A stretch of 64,000 nucleotides of DNA from Lycocorax pyrrhopterus obiensis (taxonomy: Eukaryota > Chordata > Aves > Passeriformes > Paradisaeidae), in NCBI GenBank assembly GCA_014706295.1, contig JACSVZ010000002.1:131945431-132009430 (forward strand), given 5' to 3'. The position numbers and the translations under genes are program-made. Shown one piece after another: positions 51,196-64,000 of this stretch; the first letter of the stretch is position 1; every line of letters begins with the position of its first letter. The notes below the pieces were generated by a model that saw only the letters and a list, made by a program, of their open reading frames with translations, did no database searches and was not told the DNA's origin.

Positions 51196-51390
51196 CAGTG
51201 GAAAGGACCTTAAAGATCATCTAGTTCCAGCTTCCCCCAGCCAAGGGAAGGGACACCTTCCACTAGACCAGGTTGCTCAAAGCCCCATACAGCCTCACCT
51301 TGAACACTTCCACAAATGGGGCATCCACAACTTCTCTGGGCAACTTGTTCAGCGCCTCACCATCCTCACAGTAAAAAATTTCTTCTCGTA
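51156..51390 (-). mobile_element. Younger CR1 nested in an older CR1
   Basis: A minus-strand, 5'-truncated CR1. Plus-strand landmarks are GGAAAGGACCTTAAAGATCA, TCTAGTTCCAGC, CCACTAGACCAGGTTGCTC, TTGAACACTTCC and the reversed ORF2 end, which on the minus strand reads LPREVVDAPF and EVFKVRLYGALSN. Its 3' tail is the (GAATA)8 array. The boundary with older CR1 sequence near 51,390 is approximate because the two elements are homologous. Confidence 0.93.
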
Positions 51391-51620
51391 GGCAACCTCC
51401 CTTGCTCCGATCCTGCTGGCTGTAGTGGAGCAGACATAAAGAACAATACACATTCTTTTAGGAATTTCTGATGTACTTGGAAATGGCTATCGTGTATCAG
51501 CCTTCTATCAGACAAACAACTCCAGCATTGCTCTGGCTTTCCTTATATAGCTCATACATCTTTACTGGCCTGCTTCCTATTTCTTTTGGATTCTTTCTCC
51601 AGCTCCTTATACTCCTTCTT
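51391..51620 (-). mobile_element. Old CR1-type LINE, upstream part
   Basis: This continues the old reversed CR1 from 50,953-51,155. CAACCTCCCTTGCTCC resumes where the first part stopped. It is followed by GTGGAGCAGACATAAAGAAC, ATGTACTTGGAAATGGCTAT, a CCTTATATAGCTCATAC block and GGATTCTTTCTCCAGCTCC, all landmarks of reversed old CR1 3' sequence. Divergence is high and the far boundary is uncertain. Confidence 0.75.
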
Positions 51621-52867
51621 GCCTTGCATGTTGAATAAAAGCACCCTCCCAATCAAGTTGGCAGCAATAGCTCTAGGTCTGTGGCCATCACTTCTCCAGG
51701 CATTGCAGGACACAGAGGACCTTTCTCTTTCCTTTCTGTTTCCTTTCCTTTCCCCCTATGGGTTCACATCCCTTTTGTTGCTGGTGCTGTTCATGTCACT
51801 GATCAATCCTCACCTCTGGCCTTTCCACAGAAAACTGCACCAGCAGAAGAACAGGAGCTAGCAAAGGCTGGAGTTGCCCACCCAGGGTGGACCCTCCCCT
51901 TGTGTGAGATCCCATTTCTCCCCAGCAAAGGGTAAATGCGGGGCTGGAGGCAACAAGACCCCGTGTGGGCGTTTGCCCCAAGCCCTGCAGTCCCACCCGG
52001 TCAGGCAATGGAATGTGCCCAGACCAACAGTGTTGTGGCCAGATTTGCATCCACTCCACTCAGTTTATCCTCTGGATAACAGGCACTGCTTCTTTGCAGA
52101 TGGAGCCCTGGGGGCCCCATGGGACGTGTCCTTCCTGCCTCAGTCCAACAAAGCACCAGGACACCGTGGCAGCCCTCAGCTGCCCTTGGCAGTGATGCCT
52201 GCAGGCAGGAGCGCCCATAAACAGATTTTGGTTTCCCCAAAAGACTAACTCATTAAAGAATTAAAATTGAATGCCTTTAGAGATTGCATCCTGGCAAAAC
52301 AAAGTCCCTAGTCCCTCCTCAGGAACAATGAATCACTTTTTTCTTGATGAAACAATGAAAGGACTCAGTCTTCCAGTGGATTAGCATAAACCTTTGTCCT
52401 AACTTGGCAGAGCTGGAAGTAATGAGGAAAAGAGTCCAAGAAAGAAAGAAATAATGGAGAACCTCAGTACCTGGAGTTAAAACACTGGGAAAAGATTTGC
52501 TGCTCAACATGAGCTGTCAACCCCAGTCTTTAGAAACATACATTTTTGAATTCAGAACGAAATGCCAAAGAAACCACTTTAATGTTGTTGACCAGATGTT
52601 TACACTTTGTTGATATTTTTAACAGTCACCTGTCAACAATTAATTCAGTGCTTTGAAGAGGGGTGTCATTACATAAGGTCTTGCTATTAGTATAATTGTA
52701 AGTGGACTTCACTGTTGAGTTTGGTAAATCAGGGTTCTTCTAATCCTACACAGGATGTGCATACTTACTGTGCAGCTGCAAAGTCTGCATTAGCATGAAA
52801 AATTAACCTTTATATATATGTAGACACAAATATAAAAATGTATTGGGGGTTCTTCCAAAACATACGA

Positions 52868-52909
52868 AATACATGAATATATACACATATGTATGTATTT
52901 ATATATTTT
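52868..52909. repeat. TA/TG-rich simple repeat
   Basis: An impure TATA/CATATG/TATG tract, partly self-complementary. Low complexity. Confidence 0.8.
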
Positions 52910-55900
52910 GGTCACATTAGGTAGTCAGTTTTCACCCAAAAGAAAGTCTGATTTCCTTTTTACTTATTAATGTGCCTGGTTTCTTAGCTCATTAGCTTTT
53001 ATTCCTCTGTTCTTCTTGCTGGGAGTGGAGTTTTGTTTGTGGCACACTCTAGAAGCAATGAGAAAATGTGATCATTCTCAAAGGTCTCAGTCAAATGCTC
53101 TGTATCTCACACTTATCGATCAAGTCCAAATCTTTAAATTTAACTACAAAAGGCAAAACTTTCCTACCTGTCACTCTCATTTCTCCTCTTCAGGAAGCTA
53201 TGCCTTGGTGTGCTAACTCTCAGACTTTGTACTGACCAAAGTGGGTATTTCAGGGTTTTAATACAGCTTAAGCAATGGGTTGCAGACATGTTTCTTGTAT
53301 CTGCATATTTATTCCAGCTAGGGGAAGATTTATACTCAGGGGCATTCCTTTTGTTGCTGGCAACATAATAACATTTGCTTAATTGTGTTTTATTAATGTT
53401 AATATACCCACAGGCTCAGACTCTGCCTGCACATTTTTGTAAATTGAATTAAAGGAAAAATGAATCAGAGTTAAAAGACAGCTGATTAATTTTATTCACT
53501 TGCTTAAGGGGGTTTAAGCCAAATGGTCTCCACATCTATTTTTCTTTAGAGAACAGACTTTATAGCCATAGGGCTAAGAGAAACATGTCAGTAAGCCATT
53601 TTCATTGCCATGTGTCAAGGAGAGCTGTTTAAAGCATTAAAAGGAGGGGACATTAGGGAGAGGTGCTTACCCCTTGCTCTGTACAAATGGCAAGGTTATA
53701 CAGCCGTGGTGTCTCCTGCCTGCTGCTGAGATCAGAGGGTTTTCATAAAGCATTTTTTAATGAAGCTCTCAGAACAGCCCCCAGAGCCTGCCGCTTGAGA
53801 CTGGCAAGGACATGGGCACAGCACAAACTCACAATGTTTTAGTCCACACAAAATCCAACTTATTAGCAGGTCTGCCTCAACACATAGTGTAATTTAAAGA
53901 CTGTTATTGCACTATTTAATAGGCTTTCAGCTAGTCACAGTAGAAATCAGTTCTTGAGACAGATTTCTCATTTGGAAATAAATATAATTCATTAGAGACG
54001 CCTCCACTGGATGTATATTTATACAAAGCCTAGGCTGAAATATCAGCATGGATGTGGGGCTGTTCAGTAGGAACCCTACTCTATTTGCCAGCTATTCAGA
54101 AGGATCTGATCTGAAGAGACCCTGTACAAAAACATGTTGGGCATTTCTGGTAACCCTTCTTTCAATGATTTCTTCAAAACTTCTTATTCAAATCTGGTAA
54201 ATCAGAAAAGATAGCAAGGTAAAAATCTCAAAGGAAAAAGGATGGTTAAAATATATGCAAAAGTGAATGGCTCAAGCCCCTCTGTGTCTGCAGAAGCTAC
54301 AGCAGATGTCCCTTATCATGACTGGGATATCACGTCAGGATCAGGATCTGAATATTTTTCTATCTGTTTTGTCAACAAGGGAGTGGAAAATTAAAATCCC
54401 TAATCCTTATGGGAAGGATTTCCACTCTTCCAGGTCCCATGACCATGAGATGGACTGGAGAAGGGTTCCAGGCAGCATAAACCATCTTCACCCCGTGGCC
54501 ATGGCCAACGCTCTCTGTAAGTACTCAGGTCACCTTAGACTTTCCCTCCTGGTTAATCCTGATGCTTCAAGTGGTTCCCACCTCCACTTCCCACAGCTAA
54601 TGACATATGGATAATGAAAATGACCCAGGAGGAGGAAATGTAAAATTACTGGGAGTAGAGGAAGTTATTAATAGGCTCTCCAAACAACCTGTGAGGGGTT
54701 TTGCACACTATTTCACATTCTGCATTCCAGGCAAACAAGATACATGTTCCAGTAGGTCTTGCATGCTGCATGCACTTGGCAAATACTCTGCTCCATCCTG
54801 GCCCATGAGATCCCTCCATGTGCCACCAGGCATAATGAGCAAAGCGAGCCACCAAGTCAACACCACGTTGAAATGTGGGAAATTCATGGCACAGCTTTAT
54901 AGCTAAGGGTGGCAAGTTCCTCCCTTTTGGTCTCTGTGCATGTGTCACCAACACAATATCCTGCTGGAATTTTTCACACCGCTTGGATAATCACAGTGTC
55001 TACCAAGCCCCCAAATGAGGTCTCTGGCCACTAGTACATGGTGCTCACACCATCCTGGGCATCCACACCATACCATGGACACCTCACACATCCAGAGGAA
55101 TATGAGGCTAGCTGAACTGCAGCCCAGAGCTCTTAATTTTGCACCCCCACTTCCACCCCCTGCATCTTTCACTGTTGTATCTCTATTGCACGAACAATGT
55201 TCAACCTCGTGTTGCCGAACGAGAGGGATCCCCACCAGCACAAGCAGGGGTCAGGGCTATCTGACAGGGCTGTTCTCTTTGCAGGGGTACTGTGACATTT
55301 GATCAGAGCTTTGCTTTCCCTTCATTGTGAAGAAAACAAATTTTGCTTCTGTATACAGACATTTCTCCCAGACTTGTAGTATTTTGGCCCGGTCTCTTCT
55401 CCTCAAATAATTATAGGACAGTTTCTTTGTCTTCCCTAACTAAGCTAAGAATCTGGAACTGCTTCCTCTTTGCCATCAGAAATGGAAAAAAAAATACAAT
55501 TGTATGCACATGGCTTTGGTTTCTCTAACTTAGCGTAGTGTCTATTTTAGTCTCTGAGTATCTGTTCTGTAAATAGGGAAAAGTAGACTTGGTTAGAACT
55601 TCTGAAAGTGGAAACAAAGTATTAAGGGTCAATCACTTCTGAAGTGCTCATTTTCTATTAAAACATTCAGTTAGGCATTTTCAAAGAGTAAACAGACCAG
55701 AAATAAGTTTTTTATTCTTCAGCACAGAGCCACACACTATTGAGAAGGCTGAAACCCATGAATTTGCATGTTGGGATTGGTGTTTATGGTGGTGACTTTA
55801 AACTGTGTTGCAACACTTGAGTGCTTTACTGATTTGAATATTTCTGATAGCAATGCTTGCACATCAGAGAAGCCTGTTGAGGGTGAGGAAGCATGCAGCT

Positions 55901-57562
55901 TGATGGCAAATTCAAAATAATGAACGGTGACACAGATAATATAATGTATTCAAAACATTGTTAATGCTTAAGCTTTCAAAATACTTAATAGTTAAGAAAA
56001 CTTTGGGGGAGCTCTGATTTCTGATGAAAAGTATCAATAAATTGAGATTAAAACACTAAAATATTGTTCTCTGTTGGTCTCTGTAGAGAACTAAATTGTT
56101 GTTCTCTGCACAGCATTTGTCTAACTGTTAAATTTAGAGTAATTCTTGTGTAAACAGAGTGAGATGTTTAGGGTTCCTTGCCTCACTTCTTTTTCCCATT
56201 GAAAATATCTGAGGTGGTGTAAGATGTGAAATGCATATCCCATATTTACATGTTTTATTTACTCACTAGGATGCACAATAGAACTTTGACACTCATAAAA
56301 TTGATAGCATGAAATATTCCATAATTCCATGAAATTAAAATGTGGGACTCTCAGGCTCCTAATGAAAGAAAGATGCAGCTGTCACTCACATTCCTGTCCT
56401 GGCAGGATGGAAAACCTTTAGAGCCTGTCACAGCTGGATGGGGAGCTGACCTTCTCCTTCCTGCCATTCAGCCTGCTGCAGGCAGCAGCACGGAGACCTC
56501 TCAGAGCCATGCAGGGCTCTCAACACCCACACAGAGAAATGTGTGGGATTTCAGGATGGCTAGTGCATCCCTGTGCTTCTCCCAGGAGACACAGATGCTT
56601 TTTAGTGTTCTACCATGCTCCAGGCTGGGGGAGGCAGGGATGGAACAGGAGAAACAGCACTCTGCAGAGGGCTCCCTCCTTTTAGCCCTTTACATCCATT
56701 GGCACTAATGCAGTTGTTTTTCTCCATAATGTACAATGCAGAATAAAGACTTATGATGACAAAAATCCTATTTTTAAAACTACAGCAGAAGCAGTTACTT
56801 TTCAGAGACGTCTGGGCAAGCACAGCTGTTCTCTGGGGCTTCTGGCTGGTGGGCCAGGTGGAGTCAGGCTGTAAGCAGATGCTGCTCCTTTGATCTCAGT
56901 GAGTGATGCTCTTCCTCGTACTCCTGCTGAGCTTGGCCTGGAGTGCCCAAAGCCCTACAGGAGCCCATCAGCAGCCTGAGAACTTCCCAGGCCTGCTGGA
57001 GACCCCTGAGGATGCATTCACATGAGGAGCTTCACTTCTGAACTTGCCCTGTCAGAAGGAGAGAAATGGCTGTCATTTAAAAATAGAAATAAAGTTTCTA
57101 CACATCCCAGGCACACAGCTCCCGTTTGCTTGCTTAAATTACTTCCAGCTGAAGAGGCAGTGCCCCCAACAGCTCCTGAGTGGTAGGAACTTCATGCTGA
57201 GAAGGCCATGCAAGCTTTGGTAATGTTCAGAAAGATGCTTTAAAGCTAACACAGAATTGCTGTCTCGTAGGAAGACCCCAAAGTGCTCATTTTGCAAAGG
57301 GAAAAATGTGTCATGACAGGACTACTGTGCACACTTACGGTACAAAGGCTGCTCAAAGAAAGCACAAAGCATATGCACGTGTTCGAGGAACCCAACTCAT
57401 CTGCAAAGCACAGCCACACTTCACGGGATCACACCAGAGCAGCCAGTCAAGGTCTTTGGAAGGGTCTGCCCCATGCAGGAGAGGTGTTGCTTACAGCAAA
57501 GGCTGGCAAAATAAAAACAATCAGCGAAACAACTGACTCCCTGAATTTACATTAACTGAACT

Positions 57563-57601
57563 GCAGTCTTGATGGGGAGTTATCCAGTCTCACAAGACTG
57601 C
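57563..57601. repeat. Small perfect hairpin
   Basis: GCAGTCTTG (57,563-57,571) pairs with CAAGACTGC (57,593-57,601) around a 21-nt loop. The 9-bp stem is too short for a microRNA precursor. A nearby 16-nt perfect palindrome, GTAAAATATATTTTAC, lies at 57,984-57,999. Neither has an evident function. Confidence 0.4.
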
Positions 57602-60600
57602 CTTGTTTGCTGTTGAATTCTGGGGAGCTCTGATCCAGAGATCCTCCTTGCTCCTCCTGTACCTTCAATCCAATGTGTTGTACCATTGGAAGAACATGAG
57701 AAACGGTGCAAAATCCAGCTTTAGACGTGCATGTCTGTGTAACACACCAGGAGTGTCTCTAATCAAATGTCAAGAAAGGGTCTCTGAGTACCACAAGAAC
57801 TACAGATGGAGTATCAGTTTCCTTCAGCTAACTTACCAAGGTCTACATATGATTTGGGAGATTATTTATATTGTAACCTTCATCTGCACATCACATTATT
57901 AATACACCATAACGTGATATCATGAATTCCCTGGAAAAAAACTCTGGTCTACTCTGGAAAGCACCCTGTCTGCTTTTGATATTGTAAAATATATTTTACA
58001 CAGTTATTTTTAGGACTAAATCTCAAAAATTAGATTTTACTTCTATCAACAAACCCTAGGCTCTAGTAACTTATTATTAGCCTTACAAAGTAACTGTGTA
58101 CATATGTATTTTAACAGGTCAGTTATGCCAGTTGCTTAAATGAAATATGACTGGAATTACTGAAAAAAAAGTTTAGATTTTCAAAATATTGCAGGCTTAG
58201 GAGAACTTCTTAATGTTGTTATGAATAATCTGTTGATTTTATTGACTACAGCATATTTTGTTGACTTTCAACCACAAACTGGTAAGGAGTTTCAGAGGTC
58301 AGGAACAGTTCTCACTGTTTTGCTAAATGTCAGAGAGTGTCTAGTTCATGCTTGTCACTGGAAAACACCTCTTCAGAAGTGATGCTACTCATTATTAGCT
58401 TCCACACTGACCTGTGCTGGTTGTTGGAGGTAAACATCTCACTCTGAAATACCCTTGACCTGGTACAAGAGTGGCAGGCAACAAGAAACTGGACTAGTTC
58501 TACCTATGCTTCACCTGTCCTTGCATACAAAATTCTAGGTTGTCACCTTCCCTGGAAATCCCTCTTAGCAGTAGATTAATATTATGGGGAAGTAAAGAAT
58601 TAAATTGCCTAATTCAGTTTGAAGACTGACAAAATATTTTCTCAAAACATGAGACACATGTATTCAGCTCCAGGACCTCCTCCTTGCTTTCCTCAACCTT
58701 GCTCAGCTTTCAGTCTTTAGACAAGACCCTCATGCAGTATAGCATTAACAGTGAGCATGGCTTTAGGACACATCCTCACATACCAGTTTTCTCCCTGGGT
58801 TTTTGGCTAGGTTCAAGTCTTTCCCACTCCCCTGAGAATTTCCTGTGATGCAACAACAACTCAATGCACCATTATAATTACCTAGTTTGAATTCTTCTTT
58901 CCAGTATTATTGGCAGCTTCCATCTACCTTCAGGTACTACTCTTCCTTGGGCATGCCAAAATGGAGCCATTGTCTGGCCGGAAAATAAACATTTCAAATA
59001 ATTGATCCAATAGTTTTACACAACTTGACCATCCATTGCAAGGAAACACTCTCTGTCTTTTGTCACAGTCAGGTTCAAAATCGTGTGTGTGCTGTTTTAA
59101 CCCTGTTACATTTCATCCAGCCATAAGCACTGTCAATCACAGTTCACACTAAAACATGCACAAGAATGATGCAAATGGTTTGTTACCAGCAAGGGAGCAA
59201 GCCCAGGCTGCTGGCAAAAGAGCATGGAACAGGAGAGACAGCCCCTGCTCCTACTGCTGGAGGGCTGCAAATGAACCTCATCATCTCACCATGACATGCC
59301 CCTCATGTCAGCAGGCACAAAGAAAGATTGTTACAGCAAATGGCACAGCTAAGGCAGAGCACTGCTGGGAGCAGAGGCTGGACCTCTCAGCAAAGCCTAT
59401 TCCATGCTACCAACCTCTTCCACATCACAAACTAGCCAAGTGCTTATTGCTTGCTGCACTCTGCCCTGCTGTATGCCTTGGCACTCAAAAAGAGAACAGC
59501 AATTAACAGAGTGAAGACAAAACTGCAGTATGTATCTGCCAGAGATGAAGCTCAGTCTTGTGCAATGTTGAGTATCTGTAATTTGTGCTACAGTCAGCTG
59601 GATTCGTGGAAGTTCAGCATCTCCTTTTAAGGATGTAATAAACCACAAAATAAATACTTAACTAGACAAATCCAATGTGTTAGCTGGTGTCCCAGCTGGC
59701 GGTATCCCATTTACCTTAGATGATGTTCTGAATATATTACCCTGTTCTAGCACAGTAACATTAATCTGATGCAGAAAACTGCATGTGAAAGTGGGAATTT
59801 GGGCCTTTAATTAAACTAGAGTCTTTTTCCCAAACATTGACTGAAAAAATCTGATTCCAAGTGTAGGGACAGGAGCCACAGGAAGAAAGCATTTTTGTCA
59901 ACAGCCTGTTTACACACAGGATTCTCCATTAGATGTACTCAGGTAAAAATCTCTGTGCTCCATGTAGTAATAACTGCACAAAGAATACGGTTTTTTTGAA
60001 TGGATTCTTAAAGATAGGTGCAAAAACCCAGACAGAGCTACTAACTAACTAACACCACAGCTCTGTGACATGGAGCCATTCAGCTCAGCAGGGCACAGAG
60101 TGCTGCCAAGGGTCATCATAATTAACTATTTCATTAACAGCCACCATATGAAACACAAAGGGAGTGAGGTATCATTTTGATGACAAAAACAGATGATGTT
60201 TCAGAAAGAGAAGCACAGTGTGTTAGCAGATGATCAGAGCTGAAATTCCAGAAAGGATACGCAGATGTGATGTCTGAGTCAGAGAAAGGGTAATGTTTTC
60301 CACCATACCTCCAGCTCTGTCCCACAGTAGTTGTCAGTAGAGACCTGGCCGGTCCCACCAGCGGGTAGTTACCCAAGATAGGGTTCTCAAATATATTATA
60401 TCAGAGAAAGCAAAATCCCAGCCCATGAAGACGCTTCATGCCCATAAGAGCAGCTTAAATCACCTCTACATGGTACGGGTATGTCACTAAGTGCCGCTTC
60501 AGACAGGGTAAAAGCCTGGACTAGTAAAGAGAAAGACTTTATTTCTCACAACACACTAAATCTCTGTGGTTAAAAGCTTATGAGACAATTTACAGCTCTT

Positions 60601-63600
60601 TGGCTCCAAGAAAGCTGCAGATTTGATATACACAAACTCTTCCTGTCTGTAGCACTCTTATTCCTATGAACTGATGCCTGTCATTAAGGAACAAAAATCC
60701 CCCAGACTACAGTTTTCACAATTCTTTGTTGATTTAATAAAGAAATAAATGGGTTTAGTAGGTGCCTTAGGAAGCAGAGCTGAATGATGGAGTGACACTT
60801 ATGTGGGTTAACAAGAATGTCACCCAAAGGAGAAGTGCAATATGCTATGGAATACACTGCCATTCACTCCTTCCCATCATCTTTCATTCCTGATCAGGTG
60901 TCACACAGAAGAGAGCATCCCTAATGTTCATAATCTAAACCTGATTGTTCAGCCCATGCATCAAATTGATCCTGCTGTGCAGAAGGGACAGGGATGGCTG
61001 CCAGGCAGGCTTCCTGCTGGGATATAAACAGAGCTCATCTCCAGCCTGGTTTGTCTCGGTGTCACAGGGCAAGCGGAGAGGCGGCATATTGCTCCTCCAT
61101 ACCGAGATTCCTCCATCCCTGCTCCAAGAGAGAGACCTGGCAGTCAGGCAAGATGCTCTGCTCTTCTCAGAAACACTCTTCACATTTCTTCCCAGCTGGA
61201 CAACATGCCATATGAAGTGACCATAGAGAATGAACTGGTTAGTACCTGTAGGGGCTTCTGCTGCTTAAAAATAGTGCAAACTCAGGCAGATATGTACTCT
61301 GCTGTTTGGCTTCCTGCATGTAAATTTCTTTTACTTGAACTGTGGATTCAGACAGATTTGGTCAGATCAGATTCTCAATTTTGGGTAAGATATTCATCCT
61401 CTAATTTATTTTCTTACGTTTAAGTGAGGAACTGTAATTTGAGTTTTTCCCATGTTATGTCCATTAATAATATTTTCCACTCAACCTCTCTGCCCCCTGA
61501 CCACACACATATGCTCTGCAAAAGCCTGATAACATCTTTATTCTTTGCCATGGAAGCATGCTACCAAACAGCAAAAGGAAGCTTTCCCTTGCATTTTCTC
61601 TTCTGCACTAAAATCCTTCCAAAAAAAAAAAATTCCAGAAAAAATAATTTTCCTTTTTTCCTTTGTGTTCAGTAGTGTCAAAACAATGACTATGTACCTG
61701 TGGGGCAGTGGAGCTCTGTGACAGAAAATAGGCAGAAAATGGTATTTGGGATCCTTTAAACTGAAATCCCCAATCCCCAGTAGTACTGAAGGTTAAGCTG
61801 CTTTGAGAGTCGCTTGGCAGATACAGTAGCTTAAAATACTCTGTATAGGAAGACGTTAATTAACTTTTCAAAAAATATACTACCTTGCAGGCACTGCTTT
61901 GTCATTGCCAGCTAAGGACAGTTCCCTGCCTGGCTCTGGGGACCATAGGCAGGGAAACAATCTGCCTGTGAGCATCCAGGAGTGCGAGAGGGAAGGCAAG
62001 GAGCCAGGCAACTGCAGCTCCCCACAGCCAGAGCACACTTCACCCCATGGCTCCATGCTGCTCTGTGACACTGGGAGGCACCAGGGCAGATACCAAACCG
62101 GTGGATGCTTCTCAGTCCATTGGTCTTGTTATGGGGAAAAGCAGAAGGGAATGGGAGGTCAGGAAAAGACGGGAAGGAGGAGAGAGAGGCAGTGATGGCT
62201 TAATTTCTCTCTTCTCCAGGTAAGTTCTTTACAAACAGGCATGGGGAAGCAGAAGTGCAATGGGAGCAAATGTCCTCCAGATCTCAGTGCTGGGTGAAGT
62301 TGATTATCAAGAAATATGGCAGGGGGTCCTCCATTTTTTAAGAAATATAATTCTCAGGCCCAGGAAAACTCAGAATTTGTCAGAGCTCTGGGTCAGTGAG
62401 TGAGTAGTGCCCTTTGCTGCTACCTCTGCTTTTGCATTCCTGCCCACGACTGTTAATACTATACTGCATTTACATTATTCATCCATTGACAGATGTGGAG
62501 GATGAATATGGAAATGTAGAAGTTAGGAAATAAAAATTATTTTTTGAATTGGCTTAAAAAAAATTTTTATTTATCATTTTTGTACAGAACCTTCCTCATT
62601 ATATGAAATATGGAGAGAAAGAATTACAGTTTAGAAAACAGTAAGTTACAGTTCAGAGACCCATATACAGAAACTTAGATAATATACAACATACATAATT
62701 TTAGAATCCATCCAGTATCCACTCTGGGAAAAAACAGCTGAAAAACAAACTCATGTGTGACTGGTTACAACCACTACCTATAGGCAGCCATTGATATTTT
62801 TAGCAGTAACTAATGAAAGTCTCCCCTTGATGCTAACACACAGAACAGTCTTCTTACCTAGCCTCAGAGGCACAAGGACCACAGCTGTCAGGAGGCTGCC
62901 AAGGCAATTTGCTTGATGCAGAGTGAATGTTACACGCCTGCGTGCACAAGCACACATGCACTCAGCGAGCTCATTGGGCTTAGCTGCAATTAGGAACAGG
63001 GGCAAACTTGCTTGAAATATATTTATTTTGATTAAAGGCTTTCATTTTACAATGTCTCCGCTTCTTTTTTTATCATATCATCACGTAGACCCTGCTACTG
63101 GTCCATTTAATCCAATAACCTTTCTCCTGAAAGAGGTCAGCATCAGACATGATCTCTCAAATGGGCAGGTAGGGATACCCTGCCGGAAGGGGCACTTCCA
63201 GTGCTGCAGCAGCTGGTATGGGGACAAGACGCGCTGGACCTGACAATGAATTACCTGGGTGTACGTCCATGCACACATTTGCCAAAACAGGCAAACACAG
63301 TGTTTGCTATGATTTCATAGCAGCTATTCAATAAAATATTCAAAGCTTCATTTAAAAAGAAAATGAGAGGAAAGGGATGCACTGGGACTTTGCTCCTCCT
63401 TCCCACTTCCCTTCTGCTCTATTGCCCATGCACTGTGAACACTCTATCTAAAGCTGCATAAACCAACTACAGGTGCTTTTCATCAACAGCACAATGCTAC
63501 AAACACACAGTCAGATTGGGTCCTGTGTTTCTCATCACTTTTTTGGACATATAATGCATTGTCATCCTCCATTTCATGAAGGTTGGATGTAGTTTGCCTC

Positions 63601-64000
63601 TCCTTGTGACCTGTTCTTCTATACATCCTTACTATGTCCTTCTCCATGCAACTCACATTTGAAAAGTCCCATTTGGTTCCACAGAATTTTCTCCAGCCTT
63701 TTAAATAATTTTCACCATCTCCACGGCAAATGCCCAGAAGGGTTTGGCATGTTTTTCTTGAGGACTACCAGAACTGTAACAAGTATTCTAGAGGAAGGTG
63801 TCCCATGAATTTATGGGTTGGCATGATGACCTGGATATTTTTTTAAGCTCTTTCAAATCTCGAATTTTGCTTACTTTTCTAATCTTTTTTTCATCAAGAG
63901 CTAGAACCAGCCCAGTCCTTCTAGTGGCAGTATTTAAAAATTGTATCATCCCTACTGATGTGCAGTGCTGCATATTTGCATGCCCACCTCATGGTTAGTA

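Larger units (their letters stand above)
51621..64000. other. Unannotated region, no gene or repeat recognised
   Basis: The last 12 kb contain no recognised transposon or protein family. Notable sequence includes TA/CA-rich simple stretches at 52,808-52,910 and A12 at 61,621-61,632. A small exon-like segment lies at 61,196-61,237 and an abutting acceptor/donor motif at 62,219/62,220 (see findings). Open frames reach 124 codons (51,874-52,248) with no domain seen. Confidence 0.5.

Noticed and set aside
1..64000. CRISPR arrays, operons, bacterial promoters, tRNA or rRNA genes
   Set aside because: No regularly spaced direct repeats, tRNA T-loop/anticodon arrangements or rRNA signatures were seen. 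The sequence is vertebrate nuclear in character.

Overview
The window reads as bird nuclear DNA, intergenic or deep intronic, with no confidently recognisable protein-coding gene. The evidence is its repeat content. There are several chicken-repeat-1 (CR1) LINE copies with avian 3' ends (CCTTCCAAC... followed by ATTCTATGATTCTGTG). There is also a truncated endogenous-retrovirus LTR of a type I associate with bird genomes, plus short microsatellites. Base composition is moderately AT-rich. No rRNA, tRNA, CRISPR array, operon structure or bacterial signal was seen. The many open frames (the longest are 228, 212 and 186 codons) show no recognised domain or family match.

Layout. 1-4.56 kb: no recognised repeat. 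4.57-4.66 kb: a CR1 tail. 4.66-17.7 kb: no recognised element apart from a 22-bp tandem pair and a CA-rich tract. 17.72-19.63 kb: the densest region, a CR1 carrying reverse-transcriptase sequence, split by a second CR1 inserted in the same orientation and holding an expanded (GATG)10 tract. 19.63-34.3 kb: mostly unannotated, with a ~460-bp segment bounded by inverted repeats (28.87-29.33 kb). 34.28-34.66 kb: a minus-strand ERV LTR fragment. 35.85-35.98 and 37.15-37.58 kb: two more CR1 3' ends. 37.94-38.03 and 39.70-39.79 kb: two inverted copies of an unidentified ~88-bp sequence. 40.15-40.30 kb: a possible MIR-like relic. 44.50-44.92 kb: a CR1 3' end. 46.2 kb: an AT-rich tract. 50.95-51.62 kb: an old minus-strand CR1 interrupted by a younger CR1 with a (GAATA)8 tail. 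51.6-64 kb: no recognised element.

There is no gene network to describe. The main story is layered retrotransposon insertion, with two nested CR1 events whose host elements can be realigned across the insert. The more novel signals are the two inverted-repeat pairs that match no family I know, and splice-like motifs that would matter if the window lies in a long intron. These include a juxtaposed acceptor/donor near 62,219 and weaker minus-strand ones near 16,169 and 49,904. I found no convincing undescribed biological system.
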